Shown here piece by piece: positions 49,738 to 58,163 of a stretch of 64,000 nucleotides of DNA. The translations under genes and the position numbers were made by a program. Under the pieces are notes generated by a model, which saw only the letters and a list, made by a program, of their open reading frames with translations, ran no database searches and was not told the origin of the DNA. The stretch is taken from NCBI RefSeq assembly GCF_014197055.1, contig NZ_JACIEW010000003.1:330873-394872 (forward strand), given 5' to 3'. The DNA is from Devosia subaequoris. Lineage in GTDB: Bacteria; Pseudomonadota; Alphaproteobacteria; Rhizobiales; Devosiaceae. Position 1 is the stretch's first letter, and every line of letters begins with the position of its first letter.

Positions 49738-50760
49738 ATGTTTATGACCCGCTCCGCAATCGGCGCCCTGATGGGGGTGCTTTCTCTTTCTTCGGTCAGT
49801 ATGGCTGACGAAATCAAGTTCGGCATCGGTGTGGCCGAAGGTGACTACCCCGAATACAACGCCGTGCTCCGCTTCAAGGAGTATGTCGAGTTCAAGACCA
49901 ATGGCGACATCACCGTCCGCCTTTTCCCAGGCAATCAGCTCGGTGGCGAGCGCGAAATGCTCGAGCAGGTCCAGCAGGGCAGCCTCGAACTGACCTTGCC
50001 GGCCGACGGCGCCATGGCTGGCTTTTATCCACCCATGCAGGTCTGGTCGGTGCCCTACATCTTTGAGAGCGCCCCAATCGCCTGGGAAGTCATGAATGGC
50101 CCGTTTGGCGATGCCATGCGTGAGGACATTCTGGAGCAGACCGGCATGCGCGCTTTGGCCTTCTCTCAGAATGGCTTCCGCTCGTTCACAAATAATGTGC
50201 GACCGATCGTCAATCCCGACGACATGGCAGGGCTCAAGATCCGCACAATGGAAAGCCCGGTCTATATGGAAATGGTCAAGTCGCTGGGTGCCACGGCCGT
50301 TCCGATCAGCGGTGCTGAAGTGGTCATGGCCCTGCGTCAGGGCGTGGTCGATGGGCAGGAAAATCCGCCCGCAGTGGTCTACAGCGGTGGTGCCGGCGAA
50401 GTGCAGAAGTACTACACTTTGAACGAACACACCTTCGGCCTGCACGTCGTGATCGCCAACAACGATTGGTTTGAATCGCTCTCTCCCGGCCACCAGCAGA
50501 TCATTCAGGACGCCGCCAAGCTGGCCGCCTGGACCGAGAACCTGCAGAAGACCGAGGGCGACTGGCTCTACAGCCGCCAGTTGGAGGAAGAACTGGGGAT
50601 GGAAATCCACGTCTCCACTCCTGAAGAAAAGGCTGCCTTCCGCGACGTGGTGCAAGAGCCGGTGCTGCAGTTTATTCGCAGCAATGTCGGTGATGAACTG
50701 GTCGATGAACTTCTCGACGAAGTGGAGACTGTGAAGTCTCGCATGTACGGTTCCGAATAA
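49738..50760 (+). CDS. dctP: TRAP transporter substrate-binding protein (DctP type), second system
   Basis: A 340-residue periplasmic receptor with a signal peptide (residues about 1-22, ending SVSMADE). The binding arginine lies in MAGLKIRTMESPVYMEMVKSLGA (near residue 170), followed by ISGAEVVMALRQGVVDGQENPP, diagnostic for the family. A GGGAGG site precedes the ATG at 49738; a second ATG two codons later is possible. It is first in dctP-dctQ-dctM-dehydratase. The last gene suggests a hexonate or similar sugar acid as cargo. A strong hairpin follows its stop. Confidence 0.9.
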   Translation: MFMTRSAIGALMGVLSLSSVSMADEIKFGIGVAEGDYPEYNAVLRFKEYVEFKTNGDITVRLFPGNQLGGEREMLEQVQQGSLELTLPADGAMAGFYPPMQVWSVPYIFESAPIAWEVMNGPFGDAMREDILEQTGMRALAFSQNGFRSFTNNVRPIVNPDDMAGLKIRTMESPVYMEMVKSLGATAVPISGAEVVMALRQGVVDGQENPPAVVYSGGAGEVQKYYTLNEHTFGLHVVIANNDWFESLSPGHQQIIQDAAKLAAWTENLQKTEGDWLYSRQLEEELGMEIHVSTPEEKAAFRDVVQEPVLQFIRSNVGDELVDELLDEVETVKSRMYGSE

Positions 50761-50772
50761 GCGATCCCATCC

Positions 50773-50795
50773 GCCGCGGGCCATCGGCCCGCGGC
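50773..50795 (+). terminator. Intercistronic hairpin between dctP and dctQ (second system)
   Basis: GCCGCGGGCC and GGCCCGCGGC form a perfect 10-bp stem with a 3-base loop, 12 bases past the dctP stop. There is no long T-run, so message stabilisation is more likely than full termination. Confidence 0.5.
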
Positions 50796-50812
50796 ATTCA
50801 AGGAAACTTGCA

Positions 50813-51322
50813 ATGCAGGCTTTCGCGAAGCGCGCTGCTTTCCTGCTCGCCCGTACCACCGAAATTCTGGCGACGCTGCTTTTGATCACCGTCACCGCGC
50901 TCAATCTCACGCAGGTCGTGGGCCGCTATGCCTTCAGCATAGGCTTTAGCTGGACCGAAGAACTGATGCGCTACCTGATGATCTGGCTGATGATGCTTGG
51001 GTCCGTGGCCGCCATCTATCGGATCGAACACATGGGGGTTGAGACCCTCGAATCCATGGTAGCACCGCGCTATGCCCCTCTGGTGCGTTCGGCCCTATAT
51101 TCGCTTGGTGCAATATTCTGCCTTGTGGTGCTGATTTACGGCTGGCCCCTCGCGCTACGCAATGCGGGGCAGGTCGCACCAGCCTCGGGCATTCCCATGA
51201 TCTATCCCTATCTGGCCCTTCCTGTGGGGTCGGCTCTGCTGCTCATCCAGATCGGACTGTCCTGGTTCGGTGGCTGGGACGAGCACCGCAAATCGCCTGC
51301 AGCGGACGGTGACGTGACATGA
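50813..51322 (+). CDS. dctQ: TRAP transporter small permease (DctQ type), second system
   Basis: A 169-residue membrane subunit with four hydrophobic segments. The segment GFSWTEELMRYLMIWLMMLGSVAAIYRIEHMGVE (residues about 43-76) is the DctQ hallmark. AAGGAAAC precedes the ATG. It follows dctP after a hairpin and overlaps dctM by four bases (ATGA). The long soluble tail (DEHRKSPAADGD) is not conserved. Confidence 0.88.
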   Translation: MQAFAKRAAFLLARTTEILATLLLITVTALNLTQVVGRYAFSIGFSWTEELMRYLMIWLMMLGSVAAIYRIEHMGVETLESMVAPRYAPLVRSALYSLGAIFCLVVLIYGWPLALRNAGQVAPASGIPMIYPYLALPVGSALLLIQIGLSWFGGWDEHRKSPAADGDVT

Positions 51323-52593
51323 TCTGGGTTGCTCTTTGCGGACTTGTTCTATTGCTGATTGGGGTGCCGGTCGCGTTTTCCCTGGGGCTGGCCGGGTTGG
51401 CGGGCGTGTTGCTCGCCGATATTCCGCTTTCCATCGTGACAACGCGTTTGTTCACGGGCGTGGACAGCTTCGTCTTCCTGGCTGTGCCTTTCTACATTCT
51501 GGCCGCTGAAATCATGAGCCAGGGCGGCATCACCACCAGGCTCATTGCCATCGCTTCCAGTGCCACGCGAAAGATGCGCGGCGGAACGGCCTACGCCAAT
51601 ATTGGCACATCCGTTCTCTTCGCAGGCATTTCCGGTTCTGCCGTGGCCGACGCGGCTGCGCTGGGCAGGGTCTTCATGCAGGAGATGCCAAAGGAAGGCT
51701 ACTCGCGGCCCTATGCGGCTGCGGTCACGGTCGCCTCCTCGATCATTGGCCCCATCATCCCACCATCGGGCCTGGCCATTCTGATTGGCGCGGTCACGGG
51801 CGTATCCATCATTGATCTGTTCCTGGCGGGTGTGGGACCAGGCATCCTGCTGGGCTCTGCCTGCGCGGCCATCGTTTTCTTTGATGCCGTCCGGGGACGC
51901 CTGCCGCGCCCGCGTGTCGCCGACCAGCACGGGCCCCGCTGGCGCATGCTCATCGAGGGCGTCGCCGTTGCCACACTCCCGCTGATCATTGTCGGGGGTA
52001 TGGTCATGGGCGCCTACACGGCCACCGAAGGTGGTGGCATCGCCGTAGCCTACGCAATCTTCCTCTCAGTGGTCGTCTTCAGAAAAATGGACATGGCCGG
52101 CCTTTGGCAAGCGTTTATGCGTGCCGCTCGCACCTCGGCGACGATTTATCTGTTGGTCGCCGCGGCCACCATTCTGTCCTATGCGCTCAATCTGCTCGGC
52201 ATCTCCGGTTTTGTGCGCGAGGCGGCGCTCATATTTCAGGATCAACCACTGTTTTTCCTGCTTGCCCTGTCCGTGCTGATGCTCATTTTAGGCACGTTTC
52301 TCGATATCGGGGCGGCGATCCTGATATTCATGCCGCTGGTTATGCCTGCTGTCATCTCGCTTGGCATCGACCCACTCCAAGCCAGCATGATCGTCATGGT
52401 TACACTGGCAATCGGTCTGGTGACGCCTCCGGTGGGCGTTGTGCTGTTCGTCATCATGCGTGTGGGCAACATTGGCATGATCCCGCTTCTGCGAGCTCTG
52501 CTGCCCTTTCTGATCGCTCAACTCTTAGCCGTCGTAATCCTCTGCCTCGTCCCTGAAATATCGACCTGGCTACCACAAACTCTAAATCCCTGA
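51319..52593 (+). CDS. dctM: TRAP transporter large permease (DctM type), second system
   Basis: A 424-residue large membrane subunit with about 12 membrane segments. Motifs VPFYILAAEIMSQGGI, SVLFAGISGSAVADAAALG and IGPIIPPSGLAILIGAVTGVSIIDLFL are typical. It is translationally coupled to dctQ by ATGA and followed 11 bases later by the dehydratase gene, so import and first metabolic step share a transcript. Confidence 0.9.
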   Translation: MIWVALCGLVLLLIGVPVAFSLGLAGLAGVLLADIPLSIVTTRLFTGVDSFVFLAVPFYILAAEIMSQGGITTRLIAIASSATRKMRGGTAYANIGTSVLFAGISGSAVADAAALGRVFMQEMPKEGYSRPYAAAVTVASSIIGPIIPPSGLAILIGAVTGVSIIDLFLAGVGPGILLGSACAAIVFFDAVRGRLPRPRVADQHGPRWRMLIEGVAVATLPLIIVGGMVMGAYTATEGGGIAVAYAIFLSVVVFRKMDMAGLWQAFMRAARTSATIYLLVAAATILSYALNLLGISGFVREAALIFQDQPLFFLLALSVLMLILGTFLDIGAAILIFMPLVMPAVISLGIDPLQASMIVMVTLAIGLVTPPVGVVLFVIMRVGNIGMIPLLRALLPFLIAQLLAVVILCLVPEISTWLPQTLNP

Positions 52594-52604
52594 ATGAGGC
52601 CGAA

Positions 52605-53783
52605 GTGAAGATAACTGCCGTTCAGACGGTGGTCGTGAATGCGATCCATCGCAATTGGATATTCGTCAAGGTACTGACGGACCAACCGGGCCTCTACGGG
52701 TGGGGCGAAGCCACACTTGAGTGGAAAACACGCGCAGTGTGCGCCACGATCGAGGATCTCGAGCCCTTCGTGATCGGTGAGGACCCCACCCGCATCGAGC
52801 ATGTCGTGCGCCGCATGACCGGGTTCAGCTTCTGGCCGCTCGGCGCTATCGGACTAAGCGCTGTTTCGGGAATTGAACACGCCCTTTGGGATATCAAGGG
52901 CAAGGCGCTTGGCGTCCCCGTCCATGACCTGCTTGGCGGGCGCGTACGTGACAATGTGGCTGTGTACACCCACCTGCGCCGCGCCAAGATCGGCGCCCAG
53001 GTTCCCACCACCGACGTCAACGCGTTTTGCGACGCGGTGCAGGAAACCGTGGAGATGGGCTACAATGCCATCAAGCTCGGCTTCGTCCCCTACACTGGAT
53101 ATTCAGCTCCCCTGCCCGACGTTCGCCACGTGGAAAAACTCGCGCATGCGGTCCGCGAACGCGTAGGCGACGGCGTCGAGATCATGACCGATTTTCATGG
53201 CCGTCCGGATAGCGTGGAAGCAGCGCGCGCCTATATCGATGCGATCGCCCCTATCAAGCCGCTATTTGTGGAAGAGGCGATTCAACCTGGCGATGCCGGC
53301 GCAATGGCCGAACTGGCGCGCCAGGTGGCATGCCCTCTGGCAACCGGCGAGCGCCTTTTCACGCCGCGAGAATTCGCTGATCTCGCTGAAAAGCGGGCTG
53401 TGGCCTATATCCAACCCGATCTGGCCCATTGTGGTGGCCTGACCGGTGGTCGAAAGATCGCCGCCATTGCTGAAGCCGCCCATATGGGGGTCGCGCCGCA
53501 CAACCCGATGGGGCCGGTGGCCGGCGCGGTCGCATTGCACTTCGACCTCGCCACGCCCAACTTCGTCATCCAGGAAGAAGCCGTTGGTCTCGTGCCATGG
53601 TTCCGCGATATCTGCACTCAGACTTATCCGCTCGACATGCAAAATGGGGTATGGGGCGTGCCCGACACGCCCGGCCTGGGTATCGAGATCGATGAAGCTG
53701 AAGCGGCACGACATCCGTTCGCGCAGGAAGAAATCCCCGCTCTCGAAGCCATTTTGCCCGACGGGCGCATCGCCAACTGGTGA
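52605..53783 (+). CDS. Galactonate dehydratase-like enolase-superfamily enzyme
   Basis: A 392-residue acid-sugar dehydratase of the mandelate racemase/muconate-lactonizing group. Metal ligand candidates are D196 (with H198 in MTDFHGR), E223 in FVEEAI and E249 in ATGERLF; the general base is H299 in VAPHNPMGPV, with E324. The D-x-H plus distal His pattern fits D-galactonate dehydratase, which forms 2-keto-3-deoxygalactonate. The GTG start at 52605 follows GAGG. It is the last gene of the second TRAP operon. Other aldonate dehydratases share this pattern, so the sugar is not certain. Confidence 0.84.
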   Translation: MKITAVQTVVVNAIHRNWIFVKVLTDQPGLYGWGEATLEWKTRAVCATIEDLEPFVIGEDPTRIEHVVRRMTGFSFWPLGAIGLSAVSGIEHALWDIKGKALGVPVHDLLGGRVRDNVAVYTHLRRAKIGAQVPTTDVNAFCDAVQETVEMGYNAIKLGFVPYTGYSAPLPDVRHVEKLAHAVRERVGDGVEIMTDFHGRPDSVEAARAYIDAIAPIKPLFVEEAIQPGDAGAMAELARQVACPLATGERLFTPREFADLAEKRAVAYIQPDLAHCGGLTGGRKIAAIAEAAHMGVAPHNPMGPVAGAVALHFDLATPNFVIQEEAVGLVPWFRDICTQTYPLDMQNGVWGVPDTPGLGIEIDEAEAARHPFAQEEIPALEAILPDGRIANW

Positions 53784-53806
53784 GTTCACCGATCGGAATA
53801 GACTGT

Positions 53807-53840
53807 GAGGGCGGCAGTGGACCTTTCGGTCCACGCCCTC
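53807..53840. terminator. Bidirectional terminator-like hairpin between convergent genes
   Basis: GTGGACC-TTTC-GGTCCAC, extended by GAGGGCG and CGCCCTC with a 3-4 base bulge. It sits between the dehydratase and the convergent ABC ATPase gene and could separate both transcripts. Confidence 0.6.
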
Positions 53841-53869
53841 TCGCGGACGTCCTCCCGATGTAGCGCTTC

Positions 53870-54937
53870 TCAACCGGGGGATGGAAGACGCCTGCCGTTC
53901 TCGTCAAACACGAGAGCACTGGAAGGCTTGAAATCGAACGCAACTATCTGGCCGATGGCAAATTCGTCCTGACCTGGCAAGACCGCCGTAATCTCGGTCG
54001 TGTCAGCAAGCGACACCCGCAGGATCGTCTCATTACCGAGCCGTTCCACGAGGCGCACTTGTCCATTCAAGGGCCCGTTTGGCGCCACTCTCAAATCATG
54101 CGGGCGAAGACCAAGGGTCAAGCTGGCGCCCGCCCAAGCACCTCGGTTGAGAGCCAGTGCTGATGATAGTTCTGCCGAAGAGACGTTTCCTTCTGGCCGG
54201 GATGTTAGCTCCAGAAGGTTCATCTTGGGCGAGCCAATAAAGCCGGCCACGAAAAGATTGGCGGGATTATTGTAAAGCTCAAGGGGCGAGCCGACCTGCT
54301 GGACCACGCCACCATCGAGGACGACGATCTTGTCGGCCAGGGTCATGGCTTCGATCTGGTCGTGGGTCACGTAGATCATGGTGGCGCCGAGATCGTTATG
54401 GAGCCGAGCCAGTTCCATCCGCATGTCGCCGCGCAGGGCAGCGTCGAGATTGGAAAGCGGTTCGTCGAACAGGAACACATCGGGTTCGCGCACAATGGCA
54501 CGGCCGATGGCGACGCGCTGGCGCTGACCACCTGAGAGCTGCGCCGGCCGACGATCCAAGAGGTGTTCCATCTGCAGCACTTTGGCGGCATCCCGGATTT
54601 TGGCATCGCGAATTGCCTTCGGCGTGCCGGCCAGTTTCAACCCGAACCCGACATTGTCGTAGACGCTCATATGTGGGTAGAGCGCGTATGACTGGAACAC
54701 CATCGCCACGCCGCGATCACGCGGCTCGATATCGTTGACCACGCGGTCGCCGATTGAGACTTCACCGCTGGTGATATCTTCAAGCCCGGCAATCATGCGC
54801 AGAAGCGTGGATTTACCGCAGCCCGAGGGACCGACAAAGACCACAAATTCTCCATGGGCGATATCGAGATCGACGCCCTTGATGACCGGCACATCGCCGT
54901 AGTTCTTGCGGACAGACCGCAGAGTGAGACCTGACAT
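53870..54937 (-). CDS. Sugar ABC transporter ATP-binding protein (UgpC/MalK type), second system
   Basis: A 355-residue ATPase. Walker A GPSGCGKST lies near residue 37, with signature LSGGQRQRV, Walker B VFLFDEPLSNLDAALR and H-loop YVTHDQIEAM. The C-terminal regulatory domain is short but has the usual GLRPHDLRVAP and VERLGNETILRV strands. It is the last gene of the receptor-permease-permease-ATPase operon 58054-53870, with a 16-base gap to the upstream permease. Confidence 0.9.
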   Translation of the reverse strand: MSGLTLRSVRKNYGDVPVIKGVDLDIAHGEFVVFVGPSGCGKSTLLRMIAGLEDITSGEVSIGDRVVNDIEPRDRGVAMVFQSYALYPHMSVYDNVGFGLKLAGTPKAIRDAKIRDAAKVLQMEHLLDRRPAQLSGGQRQRVAIGRAIVREPDVFLFDEPLSNLDAALRGDMRMELARLHNDLGATMIYVTHDQIEAMTLADKIVVLDGGVVQQVGSPLELYNNPANLFVAGFIGSPKMNLLELTSRPEGNVSSAELSSALALNRGAWAGASLTLGLRPHDLRVAPNGPLNGQVRLVERLGNETILRVSLADTTEITAVLPGQDEFAIGQIVAFDFKPSSALVFDENGRRLPSPG

Positions 54938-54953
54938 ATTTGGTGGACTCCTG

Positions 54954-55778
54954 TTAGCCCTTCACCGCGCCCTGCATCAGGGCAGCGACGAACTGGCGCT
55001 GGAAGACAAGAAACAACGCCACGGTCGGCGCCAGAATGAGAAGCGAGCCGGCGCAGAGCAGCGGAATATCGGTGCCCCACTGGCCCTGGAAGGCGCCGAG
55101 AGCACCCGCCATGGTGCGCTGCATGGGGTCCTGCACCAACACGACCGGCAGAAGAAACTGGTTCCAGGTCCAGAGGAACAGGAGGATGGTCAGCGACATG
55201 ATGGCGGGGCGTGCCAGCGGCACCTGCACGAGCCAGAATTCCTTCCAGCGGGTCGCGCCATCAAGCTGGGCGGCTTCGGTCAGGTCATGGGGCACATTGA
55301 GGAAGTGGGCGCGCATCCAATAGACCGAGAAGGGCATATAGAGCCCGATCAGCGGCAGGATGATTGCAAAGCGCGTGTTGAGCAGGCCGAGCGCCCGCAC
55401 CTCGTAGTAAAGCGGGGTAATCACGGCCTCGAAGGGCAATGTCAGGCCGAACACGAAGACTAGGTAGAGCCATTTGTATTTATTGCTCGTGAGCTTGGCC
55501 AGGCCATAGCCGGCCATGGTGGCGATCAGCACGGACAATGGCACGACGCCGAGCACGATCAGCGTGCTCGACAGCAGCAACTGATCCATCCTGGCCACTT
55601 CGAAAGCGCGGACGAAATTGCTCCATTGCGGGTCGCTCGGCCATTGCAGCCCGTTGGGATAGGTGCCCTGCGGCGCCAAAGCGGCCGAGAGCATGGACAG
55701 GAACGGCAGGAGCGTGATGATCATCAGGACGATGATCAAACCGCGAGCGATCAGGGAATTGGGGGATGCGGTCTTCAT
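54954..55778 (-). CDS. Sugar ABC transporter permease (MalG type), second system
   Basis: A 274-residue membrane protein with six predicted segments. The coupling loop is DLTEAAQLDGATRWKEFWLVQVPLARPAIM (residues about 168-197). I chose the ATG at 55778, which overlaps the stop of the partner permease (ATGA), over an in-frame start seven codons earlier. It pairs with the MalF-type permease and the ATPase downstream. Confidence 0.88.
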   Translation of the reverse strand: MKTASPNSLIARGLIIVLMIITLLPFLSMLSAALAPQGTYPNGLQWPSDPQWSNFVRAFEVARMDQLLLSSTLIVLGVVPLSVLIATMAGYGLAKLTSNKYKWLYLVFVFGLTLPFEAVITPLYYEVRALGLLNTRFAIILPLIGLYMPFSVYWMRAHFLNVPHDLTEAAQLDGATRWKEFWLVQVPLARPAIMSLTILLFLWTWNQFLLPVVLVQDPMQRTMAGALGAFQGQWGTDIPLLCAGSLLILAPTVALFLVFQRQFVAALMQGAVKG

Positions 55779-56710
55779 TTCTTGTCCCGCGTGAACCACT
55801 GTACAGGAGCGATGGAGATCAGCACCAGGACCATCAGCACGATGGCCAGCGCCGAGGCGAGGCCGACTTGCCGGTGGGCGAAGGCCAGGCGGTAGATTTC
55901 AAGGCCCGGCACGGTGGTGGTGATCCCCGGCCCGCCCTGGGTGGAGATATAGACGATGTCGAAGCTGGCGAGCGCGGCGATCACGGTCACGGTGATGCAG
56001 ACGCCGATCTCCTGGCGTAGGCCCGGCAGTGTGATGTAGCGGAATTCATGCCAGGGGCGTGCGCCATCGAGCCGGGCGGCCTCATAAAGGCTGGGATCGA
56101 TCTTGGTGATGCCGGTGACAAGCAGCATGGTGCACAGTCCCAGCAGGACCCAGGCGCCGATAACGCCGACGGCGGGCAGTGCCCAGACGAAATCACCGAG
56201 CCAGCCGCGTGCCCAGCTCGATAGGCCAATGGCTTTCAGGGTCTGGTTGACCAGGCCAGTGGAGGCGAACATCCAGCTCCAGGCGATACCGGCCGCAACC
56301 AGCGGAATGACTTGGGGCAGGAACAGAACAGTGCGCGTGATGGTGCCGAAGCGCCCGGCCATGTGACTGCGAATGGCGGCGGCCACCGCCAGTCCGAGCA
56401 GCACCGGGATCAGCGTGAAATAGAGGACGAGCTGAAAGGCGTTGCCGATGATCTGCAGCAGATCGCTATCAGTCAGCACAGTCACGTAGTTGCTCAGCCC
56501 GTAGAACTGGGCTTCGCCGATGCCGTCCCAGCGCAGGAGCGAATAGTAGATGCTCATGCAGAGCGGAGCGAGCACGAAAGCCGCATAGGCAATGAAGGCC
56601 GGCGCAACGAAGAGCCATGCCGCCATTCTGGTCTTGCGGCTCCCCCGCGAGGGGGGGAGCCGCACTGGTTCTGGCTGAGCGTCCGGAGGGGACGTCGTGA
56701 TATCAGTCAT
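55775..56710 (-). CDS. Sugar ABC transporter permease (MalF type), second system
   Basis: A 311-residue membrane protein. A proline/arginine-rich cytoplasmic N-terminus (about 28 residues) leads to six segments starting MAAWLFVAPAFIAYAAFVLAPL. The coupling loop is YEAARLDGARPWHEFRYITLPGLRQEIG (residues about 214-241). It follows the binding-protein gene after 39 bases and overlaps the MalG-type gene (ATGA). Confidence 0.88.
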   Translation of the reverse strand: MTDITTSPPDAQPEPVRLPPSRGSRKTRMAAWLFVAPAFIAYAAFVLAPLCMSIYYSLLRWDGIGEAQFYGLSNYVTVLTDSDLLQIIGNAFQLVLYFTLIPVLLGLAVAAAIRSHMAGRFGTITRTVLFLPQVIPLVAAGIAWSWMFASTGLVNQTLKAIGLSSWARGWLGDFVWALPAVGVIGAWVLLGLCTMLLVTGITKIDPSLYEAARLDGARPWHEFRYITLPGLRQEIGVCITVTVIAALASFDIVYISTQGGPGITTTVPGLEIYRLAFAHRQVGLASALAIVLMVLVLISIAPVQWFTRDKK

Positions 56711-56749
56711 GTTTCATTCCGGCCCGCTCAGGGGCGTTGGGATCCAGGC

Positions 56750-58054
56750 TTAGCGGGAAAGCTGGGTCTCGTATTCTTCCTGAACGGCTTCAAGCAGGCC
56801 CTCGGGGGTCTGCTGTCCACCCACCATCTTCTGCAATTCAGGGGTCCAGCCCGCAGCGAAGATGGCACCGGTCGCATTGGCGATAAAGTCCATTGCACCA
56901 TTGTCCTCGGCAAGGGTCTGGCCAGCGGCCAGCGAGGCTTCAGTCACCGAGCCGGGTTCAACGGCAGGCATGGGCAGATCGGTCGGACCACCAGGGTTGG
57001 AACCACCGACGGCAACATTGATCTTGCGGGCTTCTTCATTGGTGGCAACCCAATCGAGGAAGAAGGCAGCGCAATCCGGGTTGGCAGCGTTGGCGGCAAT
57101 GCCGAAGGTTAGCGGGGCGGACATGGTGGCGTGACGGCCATCTTCTTCAACGCTGGGCATGATGAAGAAGCCGAACTTGCCGGCGGCATTGGCGTCGAGA
57201 TTGCCAGACTCCCAGTCGCCGTTGAACATGAACAGACCCTCGCCGCCGATATAACGGCTCATCATCTGGAAATATTCGATGGCGTTGGCGTCGGAGGGGA
57301 AATAGCCTGCCTTGATCCAGGCATCGAGGTGCTGCGCCGCTTCGAGATTGTCGGGCGTGTTGATGGTCGCGCCTTCCTTCTGGAAAATCCAGTCATTGAT
57401 CGGCTCGGGCGCGCCATAGGCCCCCATCAGGTTCTGCAGGGGGAAGGCCAGGCCTGCGGTGCCCTTGTTCCACTGCATGATCGGCTGAATGCCGGCTTCC
57501 TTGGCGGCGGCCATCAGGGCGTCCAGTTCGGCCAGGGTCTGAGGCGGCTCGGTCATACCGAGCTGGTCGGCCAGCTCCTTGTTATAGAAGACGCCGGTCA
57601 TGGAATAGTTGAGGCCCATGGCGTAGAGCGAACCGGTGCCGCGGGGGCGGCCACCCTCTTCGACACGCAACTGCACCAACTGACCCGCAGGGAATGCGTC
57701 CCAGCCGAATTCGTCGAAATAGCCATCCAGATTAAGCAGCAGGTCGTTGGCTACCAGGTCGGTCAGCGAGGGCAGACGGATCAGGTCCGGCGCATTGGCC
57801 TCGGACAGGATGCGCGGCGAGTTCTCCATCATATTGGCGAACTGGTCTTCCTTGATGTCGAAGGTGACATTGGGGAATTGCCTGGTGAACTCTTCGGCCA
57901 GCTGCCTTGGCAGCGGGAAGCCGGTTTCGAAATAGGAATTGAGCACGACCGGGTCGGTGCCGCAGCTCGGTGCGGCCAGGGCCGTACCGGCCGTTGCGGC
58001 AATGCTGAGGCTCAGGGCGGCAATGCGAAGTGCGTGGCGGGTTGTGTTTCTCAC
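56750..58054 (-). CDS. Sugar ABC transporter substrate-binding protein, second system
   Basis: A 434-residue family-1 receptor with a signal peptide (residues about 1-27, ending GTALAAPS). The segment PVVLNSYFETGFPLPRQLAEEFTRQFPNVTFDIKEDQFANMM and SLYAMGLNYSMTGVFYNKELADQLGM are typical of oligosaccharide receptors. It is first in its operon. The upstream GCTAAATGGATTTAGC palindrome (58099-58114) marks it as a target of the LacI regulator at 60435. The sugar is probably what the neighbouring clan-J glycosidase-like enzyme hydrolyses. Confidence 0.9.
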   Translation of the reverse strand: MRNTTRHALRIAALSLSIAATAGTALAAPSCGTDPVVLNSYFETGFPLPRQLAEEFTRQFPNVTFDIKEDQFANMMENSPRILSEANAPDLIRLPSLTDLVANDLLLNLDGYFDEFGWDAFPAGQLVQLRVEEGGRPRGTGSLYAMGLNYSMTGVFYNKELADQLGMTEPPQTLAELDALMAAAKEAGIQPIMQWNKGTAGLAFPLQNLMGAYGAPEPINDWIFQKEGATINTPDNLEAAQHLDAWIKAGYFPSDANAIEYFQMMSRYIGGEGLFMFNGDWESGNLDANAAGKFGFFIMPSVEEDGRHATMSAPLTFGIAANAANPDCAAFFLDWVATNEEARKINVAVGGSNPGGPTDLPMPAVEPGSVTEASLAAGQTLAEDNGAMDFIANATGAIFAAGWTPELQKMVGGQQTPEGLLEAVQEEYETQLSR

Positions 58055-58098
58055 GACTACCTCCTCCAGGGTAAGATCTGCAGTGGATGTTTCCGTCT

Positions 58099-58114
58099 GC
58101 TAAATGGATTTAGC
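58099..58114. promoter_or_regulatory. LacI operator upstream of the second sugar ABC operon
   Basis: GCTAAATGGATTTAGC, perfect 7-bp arms around GG, 45 bases upstream of the binding-protein start. Its twin TGCTAAATCCATTTAGCA is at 60326-60343. Confidence 0.75.
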
Positions 58115-58163
58115 GCATGGGCACAAAGCTGAGTCAATATGCGCTTTGTGCCCGGCGCGACGA

